The notes under the pieces were generated by a model. It saw nothing but the letters and a program-made list of their open reading frames with translations. It ran no database searches and was not told where the DNA came from. The translations under genes were made by a program, and so were the position numbers. DNA of 64,000 bases from Aquincola tertiaricarbonis (GTDB lineage Bacteria; Pseudomonadota; Gammaproteobacteria; Burkholderiales; Burkholderiaceae_C), in assembly GCF_000969605.1 (NCBI RefSeq), contig NZ_JZUE01000009.1:186001-250000 (forward strand), in the 5' to 3' direction. Positions 38,370 to 46,451 of the stretch are shown piece by piece; position 1 is the first letter of the stretch, and the number at the start of each line of letters is the position of its first letter.

Positions 38370-38792
38370 TCAGGACGGGAGGCGGTCGCGCCCCACCTGC
38401 TTCATGATCCCGGCCATCGCGCCGTAGACGTCGATCCAGGCGGCGCGCGTTTCTTCATCGAAGGCCGGGCCCAGGCCCTGTTCCAGCGTCTTGAGCAACG
38501 CGCCGCCCACGGCGTCGTAGTCCTCGTCGCGCAGGCCCATCAGGCCGGCGTGGCGCTGGCCCAGCCCCTGCACCGCGGGCAGCAGTTCCTGCGGTTCGCG
38601 CAGCTGGCGCACCGCCTGGCCCACGGCCATCACCAGCCGCTCGCCGGGCACGTCGGCACCCTCGTCGAGCAGCGTGCGCAGGGTGGGGGAGACCTGCGAC
38701 AGGTTCTGCCTGAACAGCGCCGCCGCCTGCGGAGCCATCGGCTCCACGAGATCGAAGCTTTCGTTGACCAGCTGGATCGTGTAGTCGTTCAT
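38370..38792 (-). CDS. Single-domain bacterial globin
   Basis: A 140-residue protein related to the globin domain of flavohemoglobins and Vitreoscilla hemoglobin. The proximal heme ligand is H81 in LGQRHAGLMGL, followed by the conserved YDAVGGALLKTLEQGLGPAF and AWIDVYGAMAGIM. By alignment the distal B10 position, usually Tyr, is Phe (ALFRQNL), which would alter ligand chemistry. No FAD/NAD reductase domain is attached. ATG 38792 follows a GGAG site. Convergent with mltA, 7 bases apart. Confidence 0.78.
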   Translation of the reverse strand: MNDYTIQLVNESFDLVEPMAPQAAALFRQNLSQVSPTLRTLLDEGADVPGERLVMAVGQAVRQLREPQELLPAVQGLGQRHAGLMGLRDEDYDAVGGALLKTLEQGLGPAFDEETRAAWIDVYGAMAGIMKQVGRDRLPS

Positions 38793-38935
38793 GGCAAGGG
38801 GCTCCCGAAAAGGTGCGCGGCCTGGCGCCGCCGGGGTTTTCATGCAAGCGCAGTGCCGCCCCGGGCCGGTGCGGCGGGTGAATGGTCACCAGCCTGAAGC
38901 GCCCGCGCGACAGGCCGATGACAGTGCCCGGCCGG

Positions 38936-39835
38936 TCAAGCCGCGCGCCGGCCCAGCAGCCGCGGCCCCAGCAGGTTGAGCGCCAGCCCGCCCATCACCA
39001 GCGCGGCCGCGCCCAGCTTCCAGCCCTGCAGCGGCTCGCCCAGCACCAGCGCCGAGGCGCCCATGCCGAACAGCGGCACCAGCAGCGCCATCGGCGACAC
39101 CGTGGCCGCCGGATGGCGCGCCAGCAGCCAGGCCCAGGCCACGTAGCCGAACAGGGTGTTGCCCACCGACTGCCACAGCACCGCGCCCCACGCCACCGCA
39201 TCGGCATGGCGCAGGCTGTGGGCGATGAGCGCCGGGCCTTCCACCACCAGCGACAGCACCAGCAGCGGCGGCACCGAGAACAGGCTGGCCCACACCACGT
39301 AGGCCAGCATGTTCACCGGGCCGGCGGCCTTGGCCACCAGGTTGCCGGCCGACCAGCACAGCGCCGCGCCCAGCACCAGTGCCAGGCCCAGCAGCGTGGT
39401 GTGGGCATCGGTGTGCGCCGCGATCACGCCCAGCCCGCCGGCGGCCAGCAGCAGCGCCAGCCACTGGTAGCCGCGCAGCCGCTCGCGGTGGATGAACATC
39501 GCCATGCCGATGGTGAAGAACACCTGCGTCTGCACCACCAGCGAGGCCAGGCCGGGCGTGATGTCGGCGCGCATCGCGATGAACAGCAGCCCGAACTGCC
39601 CGGCGCCGATCAGCACGCCATACGCCGCCAGCTGCTTCCACGGCACGTTGGGCCGCGGCAGGAAGAACACTGCCGGCAGCACCGCGAACACGAAGCGCAG
39701 CGTGCCCAGCAGCAGCGGCGGCATGCGCACCAGCGCCTGCTTGATGATGACGAAATTGGTGCCCCACACGGCCACCACGGCCAGGGCGAGCAGCAGGTGC
39801 ATCAGCGGCAGGCCGCGTCGTACTTCGGTCGGCAT
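38936..39835 (-). CDS. EamA/DMT-family transporter
   Basis: A 299-residue inner-membrane protein with ten hydrophobic segments arranged as two EamA halves (AVVAVWGTNFVIIKQALVRM at the start; GNTLFGYVAWAWLLARHPAATV and a late LNLLG). Members are exporters of amino acids or other metabolites; the substrate is unknown. Its stop is followed by the globin gene on the same strand. The Lrp-type regulator gene ends 8 bases upstream of its start, so the two may be cotranscribed; Lrp-type regulators often control amino-acid exporters. Confidence 0.85.
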   Translation of the reverse strand: MPTEVRRGLPLMHLLLALAVVAVWGTNFVIIKQALVRMPPLLLGTLRFVFAVLPAVFFLPRPNVPWKQLAAYGVLIGAGQFGLLFIAMRADITPGLASLVVQTQVFFTIGMAMFIHRERLRGYQWLALLLAAGGLGVIAAHTDAHTTLLGLALVLGAALCWSAGNLVAKAAGPVNMLAYVVWASLFSVPPLLVLSLVVEGPALIAHSLRHADAVAWGAVLWQSVGNTLFGYVAWAWLLARHPAATVSPMALLVPLFGMGASALVLGEPLQGWKLGAAALVMGGLALNLLGPRLLGRRAA

Positions 39836-39842
39836 GGCGTCC

Positions 39843-40397
39843 CTAGGTCTTCTTCAGGTGGGCCAGCGGCAGCGCCGCGCCCGACTTCACCTCACCCAGC
39901 GAGAAGCTGGTGTGGATGTCCTTCACATTGGGCAGGTTGAGCAGCGTGTCGGTGGCAAAGCGCGAGAACGCATCCAGGTCGGCCGCCATCACCTGCAGCT
40001 CGAAGGTGCCGGCGCCGCTGATGTAGTGGCAGGCGGTGACCTCGGGCAGCTCGCGCAGCGCCTGTTCCAGCTGCTTGGTGGCCGCACCGCTGCTGCGCTC
40101 CGTGTCCACCCGCACGAAGGCCAGCACGCCCAGGCCGATGCGCCGGCGGTCCAGCTCGGCCCGGTAGCCGGTGATGTAGCCCTGCGCCTCCAGCCACTTC
40201 ACCCGGCGCCAGGTGGGCGCGGCCGACAGGCCGATGCGCGAGGCCAGTTCGGCGTTGGACAGCCGGGCGTCGCGCTGCAGCGCTTCGAGGATGGCGACGT
40301 CGTAGCGGTCGAGGCCGCTGCCGTGCTTCTCCGGCTCCGGGGCGGTGGTCTCGGCGGCTGCTGGGGTTTTCCCTGATTTGGCGATTCGCGATGGCAT
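39843..40397 (-). CDS. Lrp/AsnC-family transcriptional regulator
   Basis: A 184-residue feast/famine regulator with an N-terminal helix-turn-helix (residues about 30-80: LDRYDVAILEALQRDARLS, ASRIGLSAAPTWRRVKWLE) and a RAM ligand-binding domain from about 95 (GVLAFVRVDTERS, TACHYISGAGTFELQVMA). It carries an extra ~28-residue polar N terminus. Divergent from the indolepyruvate oxidoreductase gene, it probably senses an aromatic or branched-chain amino acid and controls that gene and the adjacent EamA exporter. ATG 40397 lacks a strong ribosome site. Confidence 0.88.
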   Translation of the reverse strand: MPSRIAKSGKTPAAAETTAPEPEKHGSGLDRYDVAILEALQRDARLSNAELASRIGLSAAPTWRRVKWLEAQGYITGYRAELDRRRIGLGVLAFVRVDTERSSGAATKQLEQALRELPEVTACHYISGAGTFELQVMAADLDAFSRFATDTLLNLPNVKDIHTSFSLGEVKSGAALPLAHLKKT

Positions 40398-40430
40398 TTG
40401 GCTGCGCGAGAGGCAGTTGGCGAAAGAAGC

Positions 40431-40457
40431 TTGCTCAAAACCATGGTAGCCGAGCAA
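40431..40457. promoter_or_regulatory. Candidate Lrp-type operator
   Basis: A perfect inverted repeat TTGCTC-N15-GAGCAA in the divergent region between the Lrp-type regulator and the indolepyruvate oxidoreductase gene. Spacing and position fit an Lrp/AsnC dimer site. A possible -10 TACACT for the rightward gene is at 40489-40494. No experimental support. Confidence 0.4.
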
Positions 40458-40573
40458 ACAACGAAAAGACTTCGCGGGCCGTGAAATCTACACTGGCAGC
40501 CATACGGGGGTGTGCCGGGTCACGAGCCGGGCAGTGCCTCCAAGCCAAGCCGTCGCCACTGGAGTCCTGCCGC

Positions 40574-43500
40574 ATGAATGCACCCCTGCCCGAGTCGGTC
40601 CGCCGCGCCCTCGAGACCGTCAGCCTCGACGACAAGTACGCGCTGGCCAGTGGCCGGGCCTTCATGAGCGGCGTGCAGGCGCTGGTGCGGCTGCCGATGC
40701 TGCAGCGCGCGCGCGACCTGTCCGCCGGCCTGAACACCGCCGGCTTCATCAGCGGCTACCGCGGCTCGCCGCTGGGTGGCTATGACCAGGCGCTGTGGGC
40801 CGCGCGCAAGCACCTGGCCGAGCACCACATCGTGTTCCAACCCGGCGTCAACGAAGAGCTGGGCGCCACCGCGGTGTGGGGCACGCAGCAACTCGACCTG
40901 TTCCCCGGGAGCCGCAAGTTCGACGGCGTGTTCGGCATCTGGTACGGCAAGGGCCCGGGCGTGGACCGCTGCTCCGACGTGTTCAAGCACGCCAACATGG
41001 CCGGCACCTCCAAGCACGGCGGCGTCATCGCCATCGCGGGCGACGACCACATCAGCAAGAGCAGCACCGCGCCGCACCAGAGCGACCACATCTTCAAGGC
41101 CTGCGGCCTGCCGGTGTTCTTCCCGTCCAGCGTGCAGGACATCCTGGACATGGGCCTGCATGCCTTCGCGATGAGCCGCTTCTCCGGCGTGTGGTCGGGC
41201 ATGAAGACCATCCAGGAGGTGGTGGAGTCGTCGGCCTCGGTCTCGGTCGACCCCGACCGCGTGCGCATCGTGCTGCCCGAGGACTTCACCATGCCGCCCG
41301 GCGGCCTGCACATCCGCTGGCCCGACGCGCCGCTGGAGCAGGAAGCGCGGCTGATGGACTACAAGTGGTACGCCGCGCTGGCCTACGTGCGGGCCAACAG
41401 GCTGAACTACAACGTGATCGCCGGTCCGAACGACCGTTTCGGCCTGATCGCCAGCGGCAAGGCCTACAACGACACCCGCCAGGCGCTGGCCGACCTGGGC
41501 CTGGACGACGACACCTGCCGCGCGCTGGGCGTGCGGCTGCACAAGGTCAACGTGGTGTGGCCGCTGGAAGCCACCATCACCCGCGACTTCGCGCAGGGCC
41601 TGCAGGAGATCCTGGTGGTGGAGGAGAAGCGCCAGGTCATCGAATACCAGCTGAAGGAAGAGCTGTACAACTGGCGCGCCGACGTGCGGCCCAACGTGCT
41701 GGGCAAGTTCGACGAGCCGGAAGGCGACCTCACCGGCGGCGAATGGGCCATGCCCAACCCCAGCGAGAACTGGCTGCTGCGCGCCAAGGCCGACCTCACG
41801 CCCGCCATCATCGCCAAGGCGATTGCCAAGCGGCTGAAGAAGCTGGGCGTGCCGGCGGACATCACCGCCCGCATGGATGCGCGGCTGGCCGTGATCGAGG
41901 CCGCCGAACGCACGCTGCTGACGGTGGACACCGCCAGCACCGGCGACCGCGCGCCGTGGTTCTGCTCGGGCTGCCCGCACAACACCAGCACCCGCGTGCC
42001 CGAAGGCAGCCGCGCGCTGGCCGGCATCGGCTGCCACTACATGGCCACCTGGATGGACCGCAGCACCGTCACCTTCAGCCAGATGGGTGGCGAGGGCGTG
42101 GCCTGGACCGGCCAGGCGCCGTTCACCACCGATGCGCACGTGTTCGCCAACCTGGGCGATGGCACCTACTTCCACAGCGGGCTGCTGGCCATCCGCCAGA
42201 GCATCGCCTCGGGCGTGAACATCACCTACAAGATCCTCTACAACGACGCCGTGGCGATGACCGGCGGCCAGCAGGTGGGCGAGCGGCCCGAGGGCCACTC
42301 GGTGCTGCAGATCATGAAGAGCCTGGACGCCGAGGGCGTGGCCAGGACCGTGATCGTCAGCGACGAGCCGCAGAAGTACGACGGCGTGAGCCTGCTGCCC
42401 GGCGTGACGGTGCACCACCGCGACGAGCTGGACAGCCTGCAGCGCCAGTTCCGCGAGTTGAAGGGCACCACGGCCATCATCTACGACCAGACCTGCGCCA
42501 CCGAGAAGCGCCGCCGCCGCAAGCGCGGCAAGCTGGCCACGCCCGACAAGACGGTGGTGATCAACGAGCTGGTGTGCGAGGGCTGCGGCGACTGCAGCGT
42601 GCAGAGCAACTGCCTGAGCGTGGAGCCGGTGGAGACCGAGTTCGGCCGCAAGCGCCGCATCAACCAGAACAGCTGCAACAAGGACTACTCGTGCCTGAAG
42701 GGCTTCTGCCCCAGCTTCGTCACGGTGGAAGGCGGCACGCTGAAGAAGCCCAAGAAGGAGAAGAAGGGCGACCTGAGCACGCTGCCGCCGCTGCCCGAGC
42801 CCGTGCTGCCGCTGGCCGAGCAGGCCTGGGGCATCGTGGTGGCCGGCGTGGGCGGCACCGGCGTCATCACCATCGGCCAGCTGCTGGGCATGGCCGCCCA
42901 CCTGGAAGGCAAGGGCGTGGTCACGCAGGACGCGGCCGGCCTGGCGCAGAAGGGCGGCGCCACCTGGAGCCACATCCAGATCGCCAACCGCGCCGATGCC
43001 ATCTTCACCACCAAGGTGGACACCGCCAAGGCCGACCTGGTGATCGCCTGCGACCCCATCGTGGGCGCCAACAAGGCCACGATGGCGGTGCTCAAGCCGG
43101 GCCGCACCTTCGTGGCGATGAACACCCACGGCGCGCCCACCGCGGCCTTCGTGCAGAACCCCGACTGGCAGTTCCCGGCCGGCCATTGCGAGACGACGCT
43201 GGCCAAGTCCGTCGGCCCCGGCGAGCTGGGTGCCTTCGATGCCGAGCAGGTGGCGGTGCAGCTGATTGGCGACTCGATCTACACCAACCCGCTGATGCTG
43301 GGCTACGCCTGGCAGAAGGGCCGCGTGCCGCTGAGCCATGCCGCGCTGATGCGCGCCATCGAGCTGAACAACGTGCAGGTGGACAACAACAAGGCGGCGT
43401 TCGAGTGGGGCCGGCGATGCGCCCACGACCTGGCGGCGGTGCAGGCGCTGTTCAAGGCCGCGCAGGTGATCCAGTTCCTGAAGAAGCCGTCGATCGACGA

Positions 43501-44140
43501 GCTGGTGGGCAAGCGCGTGACCTTCCTCACCGACTACCAGGACGCGGCCTATGCCGAGCAGTACCGCGCCTTCGTCGAGAAGGTGCGAAAGGCCGAGGCC
43601 GCGCTGGGCGGCACGCGGCTTTCGGAGGCCGTGGCGCGCTACCTGTTCAAGCTGATGGCCTACAAGGACGAGTACGAGGTGGCGCGGCTGCACACGCAGA
43701 CCGGCTTCGACGAGAAGATCGCCGCGATGTTCGAGGGCGACTACAAGCTGGTGCACCACCTGGCCCCGCCGATGACGGCCAAGACCAACGAACGCGGCGA
43801 GCTGGTCAAGCGCCCCTTCGGCCCGTGGATGCACAAGGCCTTCGGCGTGCTGGCCAAGTTCAAGGGTCTGCGCGGCACCGCCTTCGACGTGTTCGGCCGC
43901 ACCGAGGAGCGCCGCATGGAGCGTGCGTTGATCGTCGACTACAAGGCCTGCATCGACGAGCTGCTGCAGGGCCTGACCGCCGAGCGCCTGCCGCTGGCGG
44001 TGGAGATCGCCAGCATCCCCGAGGACATCCGCGGCTATGGCCATGTGAAGGCCCGCCACCTGGCCACCGCGCGGCCGAAGTGGGAGGGGCTGATGGCGCA
44101 GTGGCGCGCCGGCCAGTCGGCGGCACGGCGGGTGGCTTGA
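40574..44140 (+). CDS. Indolepyruvate ferredoxin oxidoreductase, fused alpha-beta form
   Basis: A 1188-residue fused IorA-IorB enzyme converting aryl (or branched) 2-oxo acids, CoA and oxidised ferredoxin to acyl-CoA and CO2. N-terminal pyrimidine-binding domain (FISGYRGSPLGGYDQ), TPP domain (LGDGTYFHSG, NDAVAMTGGQ), a cysteine-rich iron-sulfur region at about residues 665-710 (CEGCGDCSVQSNC, later SCLKGFCPS), then the gamma-type domain (VGGTGVITIGQLLG). This single-chain form is typical of proteobacteria degrading aromatic amino acids. ATG 40574 follows GGAG. Divergent Lrp regulator suggests amino-acid control. Confidence 0.92.
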   Translation: MNAPLPESVRRALETVSLDDKYALASGRAFMSGVQALVRLPMLQRARDLSAGLNTAGFISGYRGSPLGGYDQALWAARKHLAEHHIVFQPGVNEELGATAVWGTQQLDLFPGSRKFDGVFGIWYGKGPGVDRCSDVFKHANMAGTSKHGGVIAIAGDDHISKSSTAPHQSDHIFKACGLPVFFPSSVQDILDMGLHAFAMSRFSGVWSGMKTIQEVVESSASVSVDPDRVRIVLPEDFTMPPGGLHIRWPDAPLEQEARLMDYKWYAALAYVRANRLNYNVIAGPNDRFGLIASGKAYNDTRQALADLGLDDDTCRALGVRLHKVNVVWPLEATITRDFAQGLQEILVVEEKRQVIEYQLKEELYNWRADVRPNVLGKFDEPEGDLTGGEWAMPNPSENWLLRAKADLTPAIIAKAIAKRLKKLGVPADITARMDARLAVIEAAERTLLTVDTASTGDRAPWFCSGCPHNTSTRVPEGSRALAGIGCHYMATWMDRSTVTFSQMGGEGVAWTGQAPFTTDAHVFANLGDGTYFHSGLLAIRQSIASGVNITYKILYNDAVAMTGGQQVGERPEGHSVLQIMKSLDAEGVARTVIVSDEPQKYDGVSLLPGVTVHHRDELDSLQRQFRELKGTTAIIYDQTCATEKRRRRKRGKLATPDKTVVINELVCEGCGDCSVQSNCLSVEPVETEFGRKRRINQNSCNKDYSCLKGFCPSFVTVEGGTLKKPKKEKKGDLSTLPPLPEPVLPLAEQAWGIVVAGVGGTGVITIGQLLGMAAHLEGKGVVTQDAAGLAQKGGATWSHIQIANRADAIFTTKVDTAKADLVIACDPIVGANKATMAVLKPGRTFVAMNTHGAPTAAFVQNPDWQFPAGHCETTLAKSVGPGELGAFDAEQVAVQLIGDSIYTNPLMLGYAWQKGRVPLSHAALMRAIELNNVQVDNNKAAFEWGRRCAHDLAAVQALFKAAQVIQFLKKPSIDELVGKRVTFLTDYQDAAYAEQYRAFVEKVRKAEAALGGTRLSEAVARYLFKLMAYKDEYEVARLHTQTGFDEKIAAMFEGDYKLVHHLAPPMTAKTNERGELVKRPFGPWMHKAFGVLAKFKGLRGTAFDVFGRTEERRMERALIVDYKACIDELLQGLTAERLPLAVEIASIPEDIRGYGHVKARHLATARPKWEGLMAQWRAGQSAARRVA

Positions 44141-44191
44141 AGCCGCTCTCCTTCCTTTCCTGAACCGCAGTCTTCATTTCGACCCTTGACG

Positions 44192-45378
44192 ATGCCTCTT
44201 TGCCTGAACGCCGCCTGCCGTGCGGCCCTGTCGATCTCCCTGAAAGCCGCCGTGGCCACCGCCGTGTTGTCGTCCTCGCCCTGGGCCACGGCCCGGGCGC
44301 AGGAACTGGTGGTGCCGATCGGCCTCAGCAGCCCCTTGTCCGGACCGCAGAGCGGCAACGGGCAGGACAACCTGGCCGGCGCCAAGCTGGCGGTGGACGA
44401 GGTCAATGCCCGCAAGCCCAGCGTGGGCGGCCGGCCGCTGCGCCTGGTGCTCAAGGCCGAAGACGACCAGGCCGACCCGCGGCAGGGCGTGGCCGTGGCA
44501 CAGAAGCTGGTGGACAGCGGCGTGCGCTTCGTTGTCGGCCCGTACAACTCGGGCGTGACGATGCCGGCATCGCGTGTGTACGACCAGGCCGGCGTGGTGG
44601 TGGCCACCGTGTCGTCCAACCCGAAGATCACGCAGCAGGGTTTCTCGCGGCTGTTCCGCGTGGGTTCCGCGTGGGCGCGGCCGACACCGCGCTGGGCGTG
44701 AAGATGGCCGTGTACGCCGCCAAGGAACTGAAGGTCAAGCGCGTGGCCGTGATCGACGACCGCAGCGCCTACGGGCAGGGCCTGGCGCAGGAGTTCAGCG
44801 CGGCCGGCAAGGCCAACGGCCTGGAAGTGGTGAAGACTGAATACGTCTCGGGCCAGGCCACCGACTTCACGCCGGTGCTTACCAGCATCAAGGCGGCCAA
44901 GCCCGACGCCATCTTCTTCGGCGGCTATTCGGCCCAGGCCGGCCCGATGGCGCGGCAGATGAAGCAGCTCGGCATCACCGCCAGGCTGCTGGGCGGCGAC
45001 GGCCTGTGCTCCAGCGAGACCGCCAAGCTGGCCGGCGGCGACGCCGTCGGCGAGAACGTCTGGTGCACCCAGGGCGGCGCGATGATCCAGCGCGCGTCCG
45101 AAGGCCAGGCCTTCGTGGCCGCCTACCGCGCTGCCAACGGCCAACGCGATCCGCTGACCTATGCGGTGAACTTCTATGACGCCGTGCACCTGATGGCCCA
45201 AGCCATGCAGAGCGCGGGCAGCGCCGATCCCGCCAAGGTGGCCGAGGCCCTGCAGAAGGGCAGCTACAAGGGCGCCGCCGGCACCTATGCCTTCGACGAC
45301 AAGCGCGACCTGAAGTCGTCGCCGGTGACGGTGTTCACGTTCAAGGGCGGGCAGCCGAGCGCGGTGACGTCGTACTGA
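44192..45378 (+). pseudogene. Branched-chain amino acid-type ABC transporter receptor, frameshifted
   Basis: A LivJ-type periplasmic receptor in two frames. The first part (44192-44701) has a signal peptide (ending ARAQ) and the start of the binding fold (GLSSPLSGPQSGNGQD, AVDEVNARKPSVGG, VVGPYNSGVTMPA); the rest, in another frame to 45378, continues GAADTALGVKMAVYAA to the normal C-terminus. The break is an exact 11-base tandem duplication of TTCCGCGTGGG at 44654-44664 and 44665-44675; deleting one copy restores a single protein of about 390 residues. Both halves are otherwise well conserved, so the event is recent or a sequencing/assembly error. No ABC permease genes are adjacent. Confidence 0.85.
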
Positions 45379-45402
45379 GCGCCCGACCGCGCGCCTGCTG
45401 AA

Positions 45403-46332
45403 TCACCGCCGCCCCGGCACTTCGGCATGCCGCCAGTCGCCGCCGGCCACCATCTGCGACACCACCGCGGCCAGTTGCCCCTTCACGGCTTCACAGGCCG
45501 GCTGGCCGGTGGCAGACGGCGCGGTGCACACCGCCAACGTGCGCATGAAGGCCCGGCCGGCGATGGGCAGGCAGGTGAGGCTGGCCGGATCCTCGCGCTC
45601 CACCGCCGACCAGGGCAGGATCGTCCAGGCCAGGCCGGCTTGCGCGGCGGCAGTCATCACCGGTGCGGCGGCGCTTTCGGCCACCAGCTGGTAGCGCAGG
45701 CCGGCGGCGTTGCACAGCTGCTCGATGCGCACGCGGATGGCATTCGGGAAGGCCGGCAGCAGCAGCGGCAGGGTGCACAGCTGCTCCACCGCCACGGGCC
45801 CGGCCAGCGCGCTGCCGGGCGGACCCACCAGCAGCAGTTCCTCGGTCACCAGCGGCAGGCTGTCGATGCGGCCCGCATCGGCGGCCTGCACCGTCACGCC
45901 CAGGTCCAGCAGATGACGCTGCACCATCTCGGCGATGTAGGCGGTGGAGCCCTCGACGATCTCCAGCGTGACGCCCGGATGCGCCTGCCGCAGCGCCCGC
46001 AGCAGTGCCACCGCCACCCGGCGCGAGGTGCTGGCCGGCAGGCCCAGCCGCACCAGGCCCACCACGTCGCCCGCCGCTTCCTGGCGCACGTGCGCCGCCA
46101 CCTCCTGCGCCTGCCGCAGCAGGGCCTTGGCCTGCTCGTACAGGCGCTGGCCGGCGGCCGTGCTGCGCACGCCGCGGGCGCCGCGCTCCAGCAGCTTCAC
46201 GCCCAGCACCGCCTCCAGCTTGGCCACATGCTGGCTCAGCGAAGGCTGCGCCACGTGCAGCGATTGCGCGGCCGCCGTCAGGCTTTCCAGCTCCACGATG
46301 CGGGTGAAGTACTTGAGCTGTCGCAGGTCCAT
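45403..46332 (-). CDS. LysR-family regulator, probable controller of putA
   Basis: A 309-residue LysR regulator of the NAC/CbbR-like group: helix-turn-helix at about 1-60 (MDLRQLKYFTRIVELESLTAAAQ, HVAQPSLSQHVAKLE) and an effector domain from about 90. It is divergent from putA with 119 bases between the starts. Since this PutA lacks its own DNA-binding domain, a separate regulator is needed, and this gene is the obvious candidate. ATG 46332 is used because the family begins MDLRQLKYF; an upstream in-frame ATG is less typical. Confidence 0.88.
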   Translation of the reverse strand: MDLRQLKYFTRIVELESLTAAAQSLHVAQPSLSQHVAKLEAVLGVKLLERGARGVRSTAAGQRLYEQAKALLRQAQEVAAHVRQEAAGDVVGLVRLGLPASTSRRVAVALLRALRQAHPGVTLEIVEGSTAYIAEMVQRHLLDLGVTVQAADAGRIDSLPLVTEELLLVGPPGSALAGPVAVEQLCTLPLLLPAFPNAIRVRIEQLCNAAGLRYQLVAESAAAPVMTAAAQAGLAWTILPWSAVEREDPASLTCLPIAGRAFMRTLAVCTAPSATGQPACEAVKGQLAAVVSQMVAGGDWRHAEVPGRR

Positions 46333-46361
46333 CGCACCAGTATCGGCGGCAGCCAGCACTT

Positions 46362-46383
46362 TTGCCTATGGCTGCATCGGCAA
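46362..46383. promoter_or_regulatory. Candidate LysR-type operator between LysR gene and putA
   Basis: Inverted repeat TTGCC-N12-GGCAA in the divergent intergenic region, just upstream of the putA -35 element. The location is right for an activator site of the divergent LysR regulator. Confidence 0.4.
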
Positions 46384-46400
46384 GCCGTCTGGCCCGACCG

Positions 46401-46429
46401 TTGCCTTGGCCCGGGGCGATTCCTATAGT
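46401..46429 (+). promoter_or_regulatory. putA sigma-70 promoter
   Basis: TTGCCT (46401-46406) and TATAGT (46424-46429) with an exact 17-base spacer; initiation expected near 46436, 16 bases before the putA ATG. Strong for such a GC-rich genome. Confidence 0.7.
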
Positions 46430-46451
46430 GGCCGCACACCCAGGAAGCACC

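Noticed and set aside
40520-44059. A 1179-codon frame antisense to the indolepyruvate oxidoreductase gene
   Set aside because: High-GC shadow frame with His/Gly/Arg-rich low-complexity translation and no recognisable domain; the sense strand is a clear enzyme.
44192-44701. A separate short gene ending at 44701
   Set aside because: The break coincides exactly with an 11-bp tandem duplication and the rest of the receptor follows in another frame, so it is one disrupted gene.
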